A DNA stretch of 64,000 nt from Comamonadaceae bacterium OS-1 (GTDB lineage Bacteria; Pseudomonadota; Gammaproteobacteria; Burkholderiales; Burkholderiaceae_C): positions 3,162,001 to 3,226,000 of the forward strand of contig AP026969.1 of NCBI GenBank assembly GCA_027923965.1, given 5' to 3'. The notes beneath the pieces are model-generated. The model worked only from the letters and a program-made list of their open reading frames with translations, had not been told where the DNA came from and did no database searches. This document shows, piece after piece, positions 35,526 through 46,762 of the stretch. The stretch's first letter is position 1, and every line of letters begins with the position of its first letter. A program made the translations under genes and the position numbers.

Positions 35526-35963
35526 TCAGTTCCCGATTTCCAGCTTGTAGACCTTCTCGGTACCGTTTTTTTCCGACTTGGTGGCGTAGTAGGCATCGCC
35601 ACTCTTGACGATGTAGCGGCACCATTCTTCGGTTTCTACGGTCTTCCATTCAAACAAAACGCAATAGCGGCCATCGTCGGACAGATGCCATTTGCCTTGT
35701 GCGGTGGAGTTCCGGGACTGGGTGGCCCGGTTGTCCGACGAGACGACGAAGCTGCCGCCAGGCTCGTTGCGCCAGTAGTGGGTATTCCCCTTCGCGGTGA
35801 CGCGGCTCATCTTGGCGTTGGGTATGAGCTTTTGCAGTTCTTCCGCCGTCAGCGTGACCCGGCCTTGCGCGTCCAGGTCGCGTAGAACAGCAGGCGTTTG
35901 GGCTTGGACGGCGGCGGCGAGCAGGAAACAAGTGCCAAGGGCGGCGCGGACGAGTGATGGCAT
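35526..35963 (-). CDS. Small secreted protein, DUF995-like
   Basis: A 145-residue protein with a signal peptide (MPSLVRAALGTCFLLAAAVQ, ending AQT). The mature region, with LTAEELQKLIPNAKMSR, then HYWRNEPGGSF and GKWHLSDDGRYCVLFEW, resembles the DUF995 group as I recall it; two cysteines (YCVLFEW and EEWCRY) may form a disulfide. GGAG lies six bases before the ATG at 35963; a longer frame from 36107 lacks this. It sits between the alpha-2-macroglobulin and pbpC genes on the same strand. Function unknown. Confidence 0.75.
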   Translation of the reverse strand: MPSLVRAALGTCFLLAAAVQAQTPAVLRDLDAQGRVTLTAEELQKLIPNAKMSRVTAKGNTHYWRNEPGGSFVVSSDNRATQSRNSTAQGKWHLSDDGRYCVLFEWKTVETEEWCRYIVKSGDAYYATKSEKNGTEKVYKLEIGN

Positions 35964-36104
35964 GGCGATCTCCGTGATGGGTGGGTGACCAGCATCCACC
36001 TTAGCCAGCCACGCCCCGCTGCGCATCCTCCAAACGGGGGGCGCGTCCTCCTTTTGGGGGATGTTCTGGGTGCTGTCCGCCCTACCCCATGCTCCTATTT
36101 TTAA

Positions 36105-36162
36105 CATCTATAAAAGGAGCACCCTACGACGGTGGAATAAGCACAATCGGTCTATTTGATGC
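36105..36162 (-). repeat. Palindromic repeat copy J, degenerate
   Basis: On the minus strand CATCAAATAGACCGATTGTG, then CTTATTCCACCGTCGTAGGG, then TGCTCCTTTTATAGATG aligns over its length with copy E in the alpha-2-macroglobulin gene, including ATCAAAT and GCTTATTCCA. It lies just after the alpha-2-macroglobulin stop in the gap before the DUF995-like gene. Confidence 0.5.
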
Positions 36163-36176
36163 ATAAAAAAATAGGC

Positions 36177-39100
36177 TTATTTTTCAGATTTAGCCCCCAC
36201 CACCTTCACCCGCACATTCGGCCATTCGCCAAACATCTCCGGCGCGTACATCGCTTCCACCCGGCTGGGCGGCAGCGCGAAGTCGCCTACGTTGTTCAGC
36301 CGGATGGTGTATTCCATCTTCACCACGCCCTTGGGCAAATACTCGTAGTAGCTGCGGAAGGACTCGAAGCTGCGTTCCTCGAAGGCGGGCCAGCCGCTGC
36401 CGCTGCGCTTTTCGCCCTGGGTGGCTATTTCGGAGTCACGGCCCAGGCCGCTGCCGAGGATGGTGGCACCGCCGGGCACGGGGTCGGTGATGGCGACCCA
36501 GGTCATGTCGGCGCTGGCATTGACTTCCAGGGTGATGCGCAGCACGTCGCCACGGGTGTACTGCCCTTTCACTGCCTGCTCCACCGGTTGAATAGTTTTC
36601 TTGATCTGGTAGCCCGCGTTGAACGGGGCTTTCAGGGCTATGGCGGCCACGGATTGCAGGGTGAGCCAGGGCTTGCCAGTGCCCTGTTGCGTCACGCTCA
36701 AAGTGTCTTTGCTCCAGGGCAGGAACATGCGGTTGTTGCGCAGGTTGCCCGGCGTTGCAGGCGCACCGAAGGCGGTGGTCTGGTGCGGGGTGTCGGTGGC
36801 CGGCACGCGGTCTACCTTGCTCCAGTCCACGCTGGCCGTGGCGGCACCCAGGGCGGCCTTGGTGACACCGGCCACGGGGGTGGCTTCAAACTGGGCGCTG
36901 AACTTCTCCAGCGCCAGGCCGCCCCAGAGGTTGGCGGTGGTGGTGCTCCAGGCACCATGCTGCTGGCGGCTGATGAAGCCGTTGGCCAGGCGGCCCATGT
37001 CTTGTTTCCAGGCCGGGTCGGTCAGCACGGCCAGGATCAGGCGGGCGGTGTTGTCGTCGCCGTTGTGCATCAGCCACCACCAGTAATCGTCTTGCTCGGT
37101 GCTGAAGACCATCTTGGTGCCCTGGAAGCTCAGGCGGGCGCGCAGGATTTGCTGGGCCTCGGCCAGGCGCTCGTCGCGCTTCGGGATATCGGTGACGCGC
37201 TTCAAGATGTTCAGCCAGTCGATCACCGCGTGGGTAGGCCACTGGTTGGGGGCGATGGTGATGCTGCCCAGCATGCGGGCCTGGGCCTTGCCGTAGCGCG
37301 ACAGGGCCTCAATGGCGGCGAGTTTGCGCACATCGAGATCCTTGCGTGGACTCCAGAATTCGCGCTGGATCTTGCCTTCCACAAATGCGATCAGGCCGCG
37401 CTCCATGGGTGCACGCACCTCGTCACTCAGGGCGAAGGCAGGGTTCAAGCCGCCCGCCTCGTCCGAGGCTGCGAGCAGGTAGGCCGTGAGGGTGTCGCTG
37501 CCCCGGTTGGCCTCGCCATCGCGCGGCGGGAAGTAGCTGGCCAGGCCGTCGCTGTCGAGGTAGCTGGGGATCTGGGCGACCACGGTTTGCCACAGCTTGG
37601 CATCGCGCAGGCCGATGGCCTTGCTGGTTTTTTGCTCCAGGCAGGCGAACGGGTAATTGGCAAACCAGTCCCGTACTCCGGGTAGACCCTCCGCCAAGGT
37701 GGGCTGCAGGGCCAGGCGCAAACCGCCCCGGCCTGGCAGCGCATCGGCGGGCGGCGCAACCGGCAGCGTGAACGTACCGTCCACCTGCACCAGGGTGGCC
37801 TGCTGCACCGTCAGGGGCACGGCGGGGATGATGCGTTGGCGGATCTTCAGGGCATCGCGGGCACCGCCCAGGGTGTCTTTGGCTTCCACCTCCCACAGGA
37901 TGGCCTCGGCGCGGGTTTGCGCGAGCTGCGCCGGGGCGGTCACGGTCCATGCGACCTCTTTGGCCTCTCCCGCCGGTATATCCACGGTTTGTTGCTCTAG
38001 ATTTAGTAGCGTAGCACGCGGGGCAACCAGCACCTTCATGGCCTTTTGCGTGGTGTTGCGCAGGGTGATCTGGGCGCGGAACTGGTCGTCTTCGCGCACC
38101 AGGGGCGGCAGGCCGCTGATGATTTGCAGGTCTTGCGTGGCGTGGATGCTGGTGGAGCCGGTGCCAAACAGGCCGGTGGAGGCATCGGCCACGGCGACGA
38201 TCTTGAAGGTGGTGAGCGCGTCGTTCAGCGGCACGGCAACAACAGCCTGGCCGTTGGCATCCAACTGCACTTTGGGGTTCCACAGCAATAGCGTTTCCAG
38301 CAGCTCGCGGGTGCCGCTGTGGCCCCCGCCGCCGCCTGCGGCCACGGCTTTGCGGCCATAATGGCGGCGACCAATGATTTCCATCTGCGCGGTGGAGGTT
38401 TCCACGCCCCAGGCGCGGCGCTGCAGCATCGCGTCGAGCAGGTTCCAGCTGCTGTTGGGCATGAGCTCCAGCAGCGCCTGGTCAACGGCGGCCAGCGCCA
38501 CTTCGGCGTGGGCGGCGGGCTGGCCGTTGGGCAGCTTGACGTTGATCGTCACTTTGGCCTGGCCGCGCACGGGGTAGCTTTCCTTGTCGGCCTTGACGCT
38601 CACGTCGAGCTGGTGGGCTTGGGTGCCCACACGGATTTCGGCCACGCCCAGGCGGAAGGCGGGTTTGCTCAGATCCACCAACGCAGTGGGGGCCACGTAT
38701 TCACGGCCCTCGTACCAGAAGCTGGTCCACCATTCGCGCGGAGCCTTGTAGCCCCAGGTGAAGAAGCTGTACCAGGGCACCTCGCGCAGGCGGCCGCGCA
38801 GCGCCAGCACGCTCACATACACATTGGGGCCCCAGCCTTCCTTGATCTGCACACGCACGGTGGGGTCTTGGCCGTTGAGCTGCACCACCTGGGTCTGGAT
38901 GATGCCTTCGCGCTCCACGGCCACCAAGGCGGTGGCAAAGCGGAACGGCATGCGCACCTGGAACTGGGCGGTCTCGCCGGGCTGGTAGCTCTTTTTCTCG
39001 GGCAGCAGGTCCATGCGGTCGTGGTTCTCGCCGCCAAACCACAGCTCACCCTGCTTGGTCACATACACCGACGCGGCGGCCTGGATGCGGTTGCCCGCCG

Positions 39101-42095
39101 CGTCTTTGGCGGTGACGACCAGCTCCACCTCGCCCGCCTCATTCAAAGCGGCTTCGCACAGCAGCAGGCCGCGGCTGTCGCTCTTTCCGCTGCACACCGC
39201 GCCCAGGTCCTTGGTGCTGGTTTTGTTGTCGTAGGTGTAGAAGCCGCCCACCATGCGCTTGCGGCTGGTGGTGACGATGCGGGCGGTGGCGCGCACTTCC
39301 AGGGCCACGTCGGCCTGCGGCTTGCCCGTCAAGTCCAGCGCCAGGGCCTGGAACTTGAGCTTCTGGCTGGTCGATACCCAACCTTCGGTCTTGATGCCTG
39401 CAATGACGGCGGCGGGCCACAACGTTTGGGTGCTGCGGATGGTTTGCACCTCGCCGTTGGGGTCGGAATAGCTGGCTTCGAGCAGCAGGTCCTGCGGCTG
39501 CGGGCTGGGCGTGAGTTTGTCGATGGTGGTTTTGCCCGCGCCATTTTTGTCCAGCGTGAGCGCCAACTTGTCGGCCACCACGCGGCTGTCTTCGCTGGCG
39601 GTGGCTTCTTCTTCTTCGCCCTCGCCTGCTGCCTCGCGCTTGCCGCGTGGGGCGGCAAAGCTGAAAGCCTCGAAGTCGCTGTAGCTCAGATATTTGCCGC
39701 GCACCAGGGCCGACACGCGCACCGGCAGGTTGGCCGCGCCGCCCCCGGCCACGTAGTTGATTTGCACATCCACCGGCACGCTGGTGGCGTGGACCAGCGG
39801 CTTTTTGTCGCTGGGGCTGACGCGGCCCTCCAACACCGGCAGGCGGAACTCTTCGACCCGGAACTGGCCGGTGCTGAAGGTTTTGTCATCGCCCGGGCCT
39901 TTCAGCTCCACGCTGTACACGCCCAGCTTGGCGGTGGGCGGAATGCTCCAAGTGCTCTCGGCACTCTGCCCGCCGGTGGCGGTCTTGCGCCAGGCCAGGG
40001 GCTGGCTGGTCTGCTGGCCGCTGCCAACGTGGGTGATGACCAGGGTGTCGGGCTGCGTGTCGGCCAGACCAAAGCCTTTGCGGGTCTCGGTGCGCAGCAG
40101 GTGCTTCATGGAGACGGTTTCGCCCGCGCGCAGCAGCATGCGGTCGAAGACGGTGTGAGCGCGCTCGTCCGGCTCTGCGCTGCGGCTGGTGGGCAGGTTG
40201 AAGCGCCAGGGCTCGATGCCGCGGTTCCAGTCGCTCCAGGTGAAGGCCATGTCTTCCACCCCACCCTGTGTGCTGCGGGCGCTGACGAAATAGGCCTGGC
40301 TGTAATGGCCCTCGTCCTGGCAATTCGGGGCCTCGGGGGGGATGTCGGGCACATAGGCAATGCCCTGGGCGTTGGTGGTGGCGTGGCCCAGCGCGTTGCC
40401 GCGGCAGTCGGACACCTGCACCTGGGCGTTGGCCACGGGCAGGCCTTTGTCCAGGGTGGTGACCCAGGCCAGCGCGTTCTCGCGGCCCAGCTTGAAGTGC
40501 ACGCCCAGGTTGGTCACCAGGGCCGAGGTGCGAACGAACATGGTGCGTTTGCCGCCATGGCGCTCGTCCAGCAGCGAGGCACCCAGCTTTTGCGAGGCGA
40601 TTTCGACCACGTGGAAGCCGGGGGTCAGCGGAATGCCCACCACCTCGAAGGGGCGCGGGTCACCGCTCGCAGGCTGGGGCAGGTCCAACGTCTTCACGCC
40701 CGGCTGGCCTTGCAGCAGGGACAGCATGCGGCTTTGCACATAGCCCTTGCCTTCATCGGGCAGCACCTTGGGCAGCGGGCCTTTGACCTGGGCGGCGGCC
40801 AGCTTGCGGCTGACGTTGTAGCTGTCGAACTGCTGCACTTTGGCGTACCAGGCGATGATGTCTGCATCGCTGCGCGGCTGCAGGGTGCTGACCTTGCCAG
40901 CAGCGTTCAGGGCCTGAATCTTCAATTGCGCCTCCACATTGCGCAGCGTCACCGGCAGCAGGGCCACGCCATTGGGCTCGGCAAAGCGCTCCACGATGCC
41001 AAACGGCGACGCGGCAAACTTGGCCAGCGGCGGCATGGCCCCGGTGCCCACCTGCAGGGGGAAGCTGGCGGCGTTGGCCAGGCTGCGGCCCGACGCGTCT
41101 TTGAAGCCCGCGGGCAGGGCCAGCGTGTACCGGGCCTGCTCGGCAAACGGGCTTTTGAAGCTGATGCTGCTGACCACGGCCTCGCTGTCGCTGTCTTCCT
41201 CGTCAAAGGTGGGCGCAACCGTGTCCTTGCCCGAGGTGAGCTTGATGCCTTCCAGCAGCTTGCGGGCCACGGGCGCGTTGAAGGCCAGGCGCATGGGGCG
41301 GATGGGCAGGCAGGCGCTTTGGGCGTTTTCGCGCTCGCAGCTGAAGTTGGCGGCAAACGGCGCACGCACGGTGTAGTCGAAGCGTTTTTCCACCGTGTTG
41401 GGCACGCCGCTGGGGGTGGCCACGCCTTTGCCGTAAACCAGTTGCACGGTGGCACTGGGCGGCAGGCGGCGGTTGCAGGCCAGGGTGAGGTAACGCAACG
41501 GCTCCTTGGCGGCGGCCTTGTCCAGGCCCTGGGCTTTGAGCAGGTCGGCCCGGTCCTTGCCGTCCAGCAGCCGCACGGCCACGCGCTCGCCCAGGCCGTC
41601 TACTGCGCACCACATGTTCGCCTGCACGCTGGCCAGCGTGGCCGCGCCGTTGAGCGTGAGGGTGAAGAACTGTTCTTCGTCGATCTGGTCACCGCCGTCA
41701 TAGGGGCGGATGTTTTGCACAAACGGGCCACCACTATTTAATTTATAGCTACTCACGCCCTTGGAATAAGCGCTGGGTGCCGATTTGATACCTAAAACGG
41801 GTTGCAGCGTGCAGCGCACACCGGGCGGCAGGTCGTTGGCAAATTCAAACGCCCATTCGCGGTCGCTGGTCCAGCGGCCCGTGCCCTGGCTGGCCTGCGC
41901 ATCATTGCACTGCAAAGTGGCCGGAGCCGGGGCCTTGGGGTCGCCGAAGTTGACGGCGCTGCCATCAAACTGCACCACCACCTGGCGGATACGGGCCACC
42001 TCGCCCTGGGGGGAGACACGGGTGATCTGGGCGGCATGCGCAACGGCAGCGGTAGCCAACAGGCAGCAGGCGATGAAGAGGGTATGGATACGCAC
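36177..42095 (-). CDS. Bacterial alpha-2-macroglobulin with thioester
   Basis: A 1972-residue secreted protease trap of the YfhM-type bacterial alpha-2-macroglobulin family. The signal peptide MRIHTLFIACCLLATAAVAH ends in AA without a strict lipobox. Repeated macroglobulin-like domains fill the N-terminal two thirds. The alpha-macroglobulin domain around YGRKAVAAGGGGGHSGTREL leads to the thioester motif CLEQ with Cys1485, followed by the alpha-helical thioester domain. A C-terminal domain with FRSYYEYLPKGVVKMEYTIR is receptor-like. Attack by a protease would trigger the thioester and trap it in the periplasm. The GTG start has GGAG upstream. pbpC lies downstream, as in many proteobacteria, suggesting joint defence and repair of the wall. 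It is longer than E. coli YfhM (about 1650). Confidence 0.93.
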   Translation of the reverse strand: MRIHTLFIACCLLATAAVAHAAQITRVSPQGEVARIRQVVVQFDGSAVNFGDPKAPAPATLQCNDAQASQGTGRWTSDREWAFEFANDLPPGVRCTLQPVLGIKSAPSAYSKGVSSYKLNSGGPFVQNIRPYDGGDQIDEEQFFTLTLNGAATLASVQANMWCAVDGLGERVAVRLLDGKDRADLLKAQGLDKAAAKEPLRYLTLACNRRLPPSATVQLVYGKGVATPSGVPNTVEKRFDYTVRAPFAANFSCERENAQSACLPIRPMRLAFNAPVARKLLEGIKLTSGKDTVAPTFDEEDSDSEAVVSSISFKSPFAEQARYTLALPAGFKDASGRSLANAASFPLQVGTGAMPPLAKFAASPFGIVERFAEPNGVALLPVTLRNVEAQLKIQALNAAGKVSTLQPRSDADIIAWYAKVQQFDSYNVSRKLAAAQVKGPLPKVLPDEGKGYVQSRMLSLLQGQPGVKTLDLPQPASGDPRPFEVVGIPLTPGFHVVEIASQKLGASLLDERHGGKRTMFVRTSALVTNLGVHFKLGRENALAWVTTLDKGLPVANAQVQVSDCRGNALGHATTNAQGIAYVPDIPPEAPNCQDEGHYSQAYFVSARSTQGGVEDMAFTWSDWNRGIEPWRFNLPTSRSAEPDERAHTVFDRMLLRAGETVSMKHLLRTETRKGFGLADTQPDTLVITHVGSGQQTSQPLAWRKTATGGQSAESTWSIPPTAKLGVYSVELKGPGDDKTFSTGQFRVEEFRLPVLEGRVSPSDKKPLVHATSVPVDVQINYVAGGGAANLPVRVSALVRGKYLSYSDFEAFSFAAPRGKREAAGEGEEEEATASEDSRVVADKLALTLDKNGAGKTTIDKLTPSPQPQDLLLEASYSDPNGEVQTIRSTQTLWPAAVIAGIKTEGWVSTSQKLKFQALALDLTGKPQADVALEVRATARIVTTSRKRMVGGFYTYDNKTSTKDLGAVCSGKSDSRGLLLCEAALNEAGEVELVVTAKDAAGNRIQAAASVYVTKQGELWFGGENHDRMDLLPEKKSYQPGETAQFQVRMPFRFATALVAVEREGIIQTQVVQLNGQDPTVRVQIKEGWGPNVYVSVLALRGRLREVPWYSFFTWGYKAPREWWTSFWYEGREYVAPTALVDLSKPAFRLGVAEIRVGTQAHQLDVSVKADKESYPVRGQAKVTINVKLPNGQPAAHAEVALAAVDQALLELMPNSSWNLLDAMLQRRAWGVETSTAQMEIIGRRHYGRKAVAAGGGGGHSGTRELLETLLLWNPKVQLDANGQAVVAVPLNDALTTFKIVAVADASTGLFGTGSTSIHATQDLQIISGLPPLVREDDQFRAQITLRNTTQKAMKVLVAPRATLLNLEQQTVDIPAGEAKEVAWTVTAPAQLAQTRAEAILWEVEAKDTLGGARDALKIRQRIIPAVPLTVQQATLVQVDGTFTLPVAPPADALPGRGGLRLALQPTLAEGLPGVRDWFANYPFACLEQKTSKAIGLRDAKLWQTVVAQIPSYLDSDGLASYFPPRDGEANRGSDTLTAYLLAASDEAGGLNPAFALSDEVRAPMERGLIAFVEGKIQREFWSPRKDLDVRKLAAIEALSRYGKAQARMLGSITIAPNQWPTHAVIDWLNILKRVTDIPKRDERLAEAQQILRARLSFQGTKMVFSTEQDDYWWWLMHNGDDNTARLILAVLTDPAWKQDMGRLANGFISRQQHGAWSTTTANLWGGLALEKFSAQFEATPVAGVTKAALGAATASVDWSKVDRVPATDTPHQTTAFGAPATPGNLRNNRMFLPWSKDTLSVTQQGTGKPWLTLQSVAAIALKAPFNAGYQIKKTIQPVEQAVKGQYTRGDVLRITLEVNASADMTWVAITDPVPGGATILGSGLGRDSEIATQGEKRSGSGWPAFEERSFESFRSYYEYLPKGVVKMEYTIRLNNVGDFALPPSRVEAMYAPEMFGEWPNVRVKVVGAKSEK
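41734..41790 (-). repeat. Palindromic repeat copy E, inside the alpha-2-macroglobulin gene
   Basis: The minus strand reads TATCAAATCGGCACCCAGCG, CTTATTCCAAGGGCGTGAGT, AGCTATAAATTAAATAG. It is translated as IKSAPSAYSKGVSSYKLNS (residues about 102-121), between two family-like segments near the protein start. Confidence 0.75.
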
Positions 42096-42161
42096 ACGGG
42101 CTCCGGTTGGGGAGCCGCAAGAGTAGCCGATGCCCGCAGGCCGCCGCCACCTCCAGACGCA

Positions 42162-42189
42162 AAAAGGGCTGGCAAACGCCAGCCCTTTT
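42162..42189 (-). terminator. Rho-independent terminator of aspS
   Basis: A perfect 12-bp stem AAAAGGGCTGGC/GCCAGCCCTTTT around a 4-base loop, followed on the minus strand by a T-run. It lies 26 bases after the aspS stop and separates it from the alpha-2-macroglobulin gene. Confidence 0.88.
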
Positions 42190-42214
42190 GGGGAAGCTTA
42201 CGAAACGTTACCGC

Positions 42215-44023
<1,809 letters not shown>

Positions 44024-44097
44024 GGCTGTTTTTTTCTGGCGCCTCTTGGGGCGCGTGGGTTGAAAGGAAAAGCGCAGGGCCGCAACGGCCCGCGGTG

Positions 44098-44745
44098 CTA
44101 GCTGGATTGGATAGGCTTGGCGGGTTTGGGAGGGGACGGAGCCACGCCGTGGGGCACCACCACGCCCATGGAGACGATGTATTTCAACGCCTCGTCCACG
44201 CTCATTTTCAGCTCGATGCAGTCGCTGGCCTTGAGCATGATGAAGTAGCCGCCGGTGGGGTTGGGCGTGGTGGGCACGTAAATGCTGAGGTACTCGCCTT
44301 GCAGGTAATTGGCCGCATCGCCCCCGGGCACGCCAGTCACAAAGGCAATGGTCCAGGCACCTTCACGCGGCCACTGGATCAGCACGGCTTTGCGAAAGGC
44401 GTTGCCGCTTTCCGAAAACAGCGTGTCCGACACCTGTTTCACACCCGAGTAGATCGAGCGCACGATAGGAATACGGTGCAACAGGTTGTCCCACCAGCCG
44501 ACCAGTTTGCGGCCCACAAAGTTACTGGCTACCGCGCCCACCACCAACAACGAACCCAGCGCCAGCAGCACGCCAAAGCCGGGGATGTGGAAGCCCAGCA
44601 GCTTGTCGGGCTGCCAACTATCGGGCAGGATCAGCAGGGTCTGGTCCAGAAAATTAAGCACCCATTGCAGCACCAGCAAGGTGATGGTCAGCGGCACGAT
44701 GACCAACAGGCCCGACAGCAGCCATTTGCGGATAGAAGCCATCAT
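44098..44745 (-). CDS. DUF502 family membrane protein
   Basis: A 215-residue inner-membrane protein of the DUF502 family. Helix 1 is at about residues 8-30 ([20 protein letters not shown]), and helix 2 at about 55-75 ([20 protein letters not shown]). The family motif [18 protein letters not shown] follows. The C-terminal part ([20 protein letters not shown]) is soluble and ends in a Pro/Ser tail. It lies between fmdB and aspS, an arrangement common in betaproteobacteria. The function is not established. Confidence 0.92.
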   Translation of the reverse strand: MMASIRKWLLSGLLVIVPLTITLLVLQWVLNFLDQTLLILPDSWQPDKLLGFHIPGFGVLLALGSLLVVGAVASNFVGRKLVGWWDNLLHRIPIVRSIYSGVKQVSDTLFSESGNAFRKAVLIQWPREGAWTIAFVTGVPGGDAANYLQGEYLSIYVPTTPNPTGGYFIMLKASDCIELKMSVDEALKYIVSMGVVVPHGVAPSPPKPAKPIQSS

Positions 44746-44750
44746 GGATG

Positions 44751-45101
44751 TCAGGCCGCCGGGGTGCTGCCGCCGGGCGATGCGGGGGCTGGTGCCGGGG
44801 CGGGTGCAGGCGCAGCCGCCGGGGCTGCCGTGGTTTCAGCAGGTTTGGCCGCCGGGGCATCGGTGGCAGGTTTGCCGTCTTCGGCCTTGGGGGGCGGGAC
44901 CACCGCCGCGCCACCACTGCCGTTGCGGAAGTCGGTGACGTACCAGCCCGAGCCCTTGAGCTGGAATCCGGCCGCAGTGACCTGTTTTTGCAAAGCGGCG
45001 GCGTGGCAGCTAGGGCAATCGGTCAGTACCGCGTCGGACATTTTTTGCAGTACGTCGAATGCGTGCCCGCAGGACTCGCATTTGTAAGCGTAGATAGGCA
45101 T
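44751..45101 (-). CDS. FmdB-type zinc-ribbon protein
   Basis: A 116-residue protein with an N-terminal FmdB/CxxC zinc ribbon: Cys8, Cys11, Cys29 and Cys32 should hold one zinc. It opens MPIYAYKCESCGHAF and ends in a long Ala/Pro-rich tail (from about residue 72) that is probably disordered. The family may act in regulation, but its role is unclear. It is five bases ahead of the DUF502 gene, with a possible promoter (TATAAT) upstream. Confidence 0.9.
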   Translation of the reverse strand: MPIYAYKCESCGHAFDVLQKMSDAVLTDCPSCHAAALQKQVTAAGFQLKGSGWYVTDFRNGSGGAAVVPPPKAEDGKPATDAPAAKPAETTAAPAAAPAPAPAPAPASPGGSTPAA

Positions 45102-45138
45102 GGCGTAGAAAGCTCGGGTTGAAGTCGCAAAACCTATG

Positions 45139-45166
45139 ATTATAAGATGGCAGGGTGAAAACCCTG
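45139..45166 (-). promoter_or_regulatory. ubiB-fmdB gap: GAAA-loop hairpin and -10 box
   Basis: CAGGGT-GAAA-ACCCTG (45151-45166) is a 6-bp hairpin just after ubiB. On the minus strand a perfect TATAAT (45144-45139) follows, about 38 bases before the fmdB start. The hairpin may end ubiB transcripts while the box starts fmdB-DUF502-aspS; no convincing -35 is seen. Confidence 0.35.
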
Positions 45167-45172
45167 AGCGCT

Positions 45173-46762
45173 CTAGAACAGGAAGGGAGACACCAGCAGC
45201 ACGCGCATGGCCAGCAGGCCCAGGCCGAAACCGATGGCACCGTAAATCAGGCCGTGCAGCAGCCGGTTGGTGCGTTTGTGCTCGGCCAGCAGCTCTTCCA
45301 TGAGCTTGCGCTGGTCGGTGTCCCGCTCTCCCCTGCCACTGCCGCCTTGCTTCAAAAAGTCCACCAGCAGGCGAGGCAGCTCGGGCAGCAGCTTGGCGTA
45401 GCGCGGGGCTTCGTTTTTCAGCTGCTCGATGAAGGCCTTGGGGCCGATCTGCTCCAGCATCCATTTTTCCAGGAAGGGCTTGGCGGTGTTCCACAGGTCC
45501 AGCTCGGGGTCGAGGTCGCGGCCCAGGCCTTCGATGTTGAGCAGGGTTTTCTGCAACAGCACCAGTTGCGGCTGGATCTCGACCTGGAAGCGGCGCGAGG
45601 TCTGGAACAGGCGCATCAACACCATGCCCAGCGAGATTTCCTTCAGGGGCCGGTCAAAGTACGGCTCGCAGACGGCGCGGATGGCGGCCTCCAGCTCGTC
45701 TACCCGGGTGGTGGCGGGCACCCAGCCGGACTCGATGTGCAGCTCGGCCACGCGCTTGTAGTCGCGGCGGAAGAAGGCGGTAAAGTTTTGCGCCAGGTAC
45801 TCTTTGTCGTACTCGGTGAGCGTGCCGACAATGCCGAAATCCAGCGAGATGTAGCGGCCAAAGGTGGCGGGATCAACCGACACCTGGATGTTGCCCGGGT
45901 GCATATCGGCGTGGAAGAAGCCGTCGCGGAACACCTGGGTGAAGAAGATGGTGACCCCGTCGCGGGCCAGCTTCTGGAAATCCACGCCCGCGGCGCGCAG
46001 GCGCTCGGTGTGGCTGATGGGGATGCCCACCATGCGCTCCATCACGATGGCTTCAGTGGCGCACAGGTCCCAGAACATCTCGGGGATCAGCACCAGGTCC
46101 AGGCCTTCCATGTTGCGGCGCAGCTGGGCGGCGCTGGAGGCCTCGCGCACCAGGTCCAGCTCGTCGTGCAGGTATTTGTCGAACTCGGCCACCACTTCCA
46201 GCGGTTTCAGGCGCTTGCCGTCTTCCGAGAAGCCGTTCACCCAGCCCGCCATCATGCGCATCAGGCCCAGGTCTTTTTCGATCGCGGGCAGCATGTTGGG
46301 GCGCAACACCTTGACCGCCACGTCGCGCAGCCGCCCGTTGCGGTCTTTGAGCACCGCAAAGTGCACCTGGGCGATGGACGCACTGGCCACCGGCTCCTGG
46401 TCAAAGCTTTCAAAAATTTGGCCTAAGGGTTTGCGAAACGCCCGCTCGATCGTCGCCACCGCGATGGACGAGGCAAACGGCGGCACCCGGTCCTGCAGGC
46501 GGGCCAGCTCGTCCGAAATGTCGGGCGGCAGCAGGTCGCGGCGGGTGGACAGCACCTGGCCGAACTTGACGAAGATGGGGCCGAGACGCTCCAGCGCCTC
46601 GCGCAGACGCTCGCCGCGCGGGGCATCCAGGTTGCGGCCCACGGACAAGATCCGCGACACTACCGCCAGCCAGGGCTTGTTGAAGCTGGTCAGGACCAGC
46701 TCGTCCAGACCGTAGCGCAGGACGATCCAGACGATATACGCGCCCCGAAACATCCGGCTCAC
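45173..46762 (-). CDS. ubiB: Ubiquinone biosynthesis ABC1/UbiB kinase-like protein
   Basis: A 529-residue atypical kinase/ATPase needed for ubiquinone synthesis in the inner membrane. The KxGQ motif ([19 protein letters not shown]) is at about 66-69, [10 protein letters not shown] is the alanine-rich loop, and [11 protein letters not shown] with LDFGIVG are the catalytic and metal loops. Two C-terminal hydrophobic helices ([20 protein letters not shown]) anchor it. The start is a GTG whose last bases overlap the ubiJ stop (GTGA), showing coupling. The family role is to help early ubiquinone intermediates leave the membrane and reach the Ubi complex. Confidence 0.96.
   Translation of the reverse strand: MSRMFRGAYIVWIVLRYGLDELVLTSFNKPWLAVVSRILSVGRNLDAPRGERLREALERLGPIFVKFGQVLSTRRDLLPPDISDELARLQDRVPPFASSIAVATIERAFRKPLGQIFESFDQEPVASASIAQVHFAVLKDRNGRLRDVAVKVLRPNMLPAIEKDLGLMRMMAGWVNGFSEDGKRLKPLEVVAEFDKYLHDELDLVREASSAAQLRRNMEGLDLVLIPEMFWDLCATEAIVMERMVGIPISHTERLRAAGVDFQKLARDGVTIFFTQVFRDGFFHADMHPGNIQVSVDPATFGRYISLDFGIVGTLTEYDKEYLAQNFTAFFRRDYKRVAELHIESGWVPATTRVDELEAAIRAVCEPYFDRPLKEISLGMVLMRLFQTSRRFQVEIQPQLVLLQKTLLNIEGLGRDLDPELDLWNTAKPFLEKWMLEQIGPKAFIEQLKNEAPRYAKLLPELPRLLVDFLKQGGSGRGERDTDQRKLMEELLAEHKRTNRLLHGLIYGAIGFGLGLLAMRVLLVSPFLF

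Noticed and set aside
37985..38020. Possible ninth palindromic repeat copy inside the alpha-2-macroglobulin gene (TCTAGATTTAGTAGCGTAGC)
   Set aside because: Only a short AT-rich stretch resembles the family; the core stem-loop is missing and the protein sequence there (ATLLNLEQQTVDIPAG) is family-typical.
38319..41741. 1140-residue plus-strand open frame
   Set aside because: It is the antisense shadow of the alpha-2-macroglobulin gene; rich in His/Gly/Gln/Ala as expected from reverse reading of GC-biased codons, with no recognisable domain.
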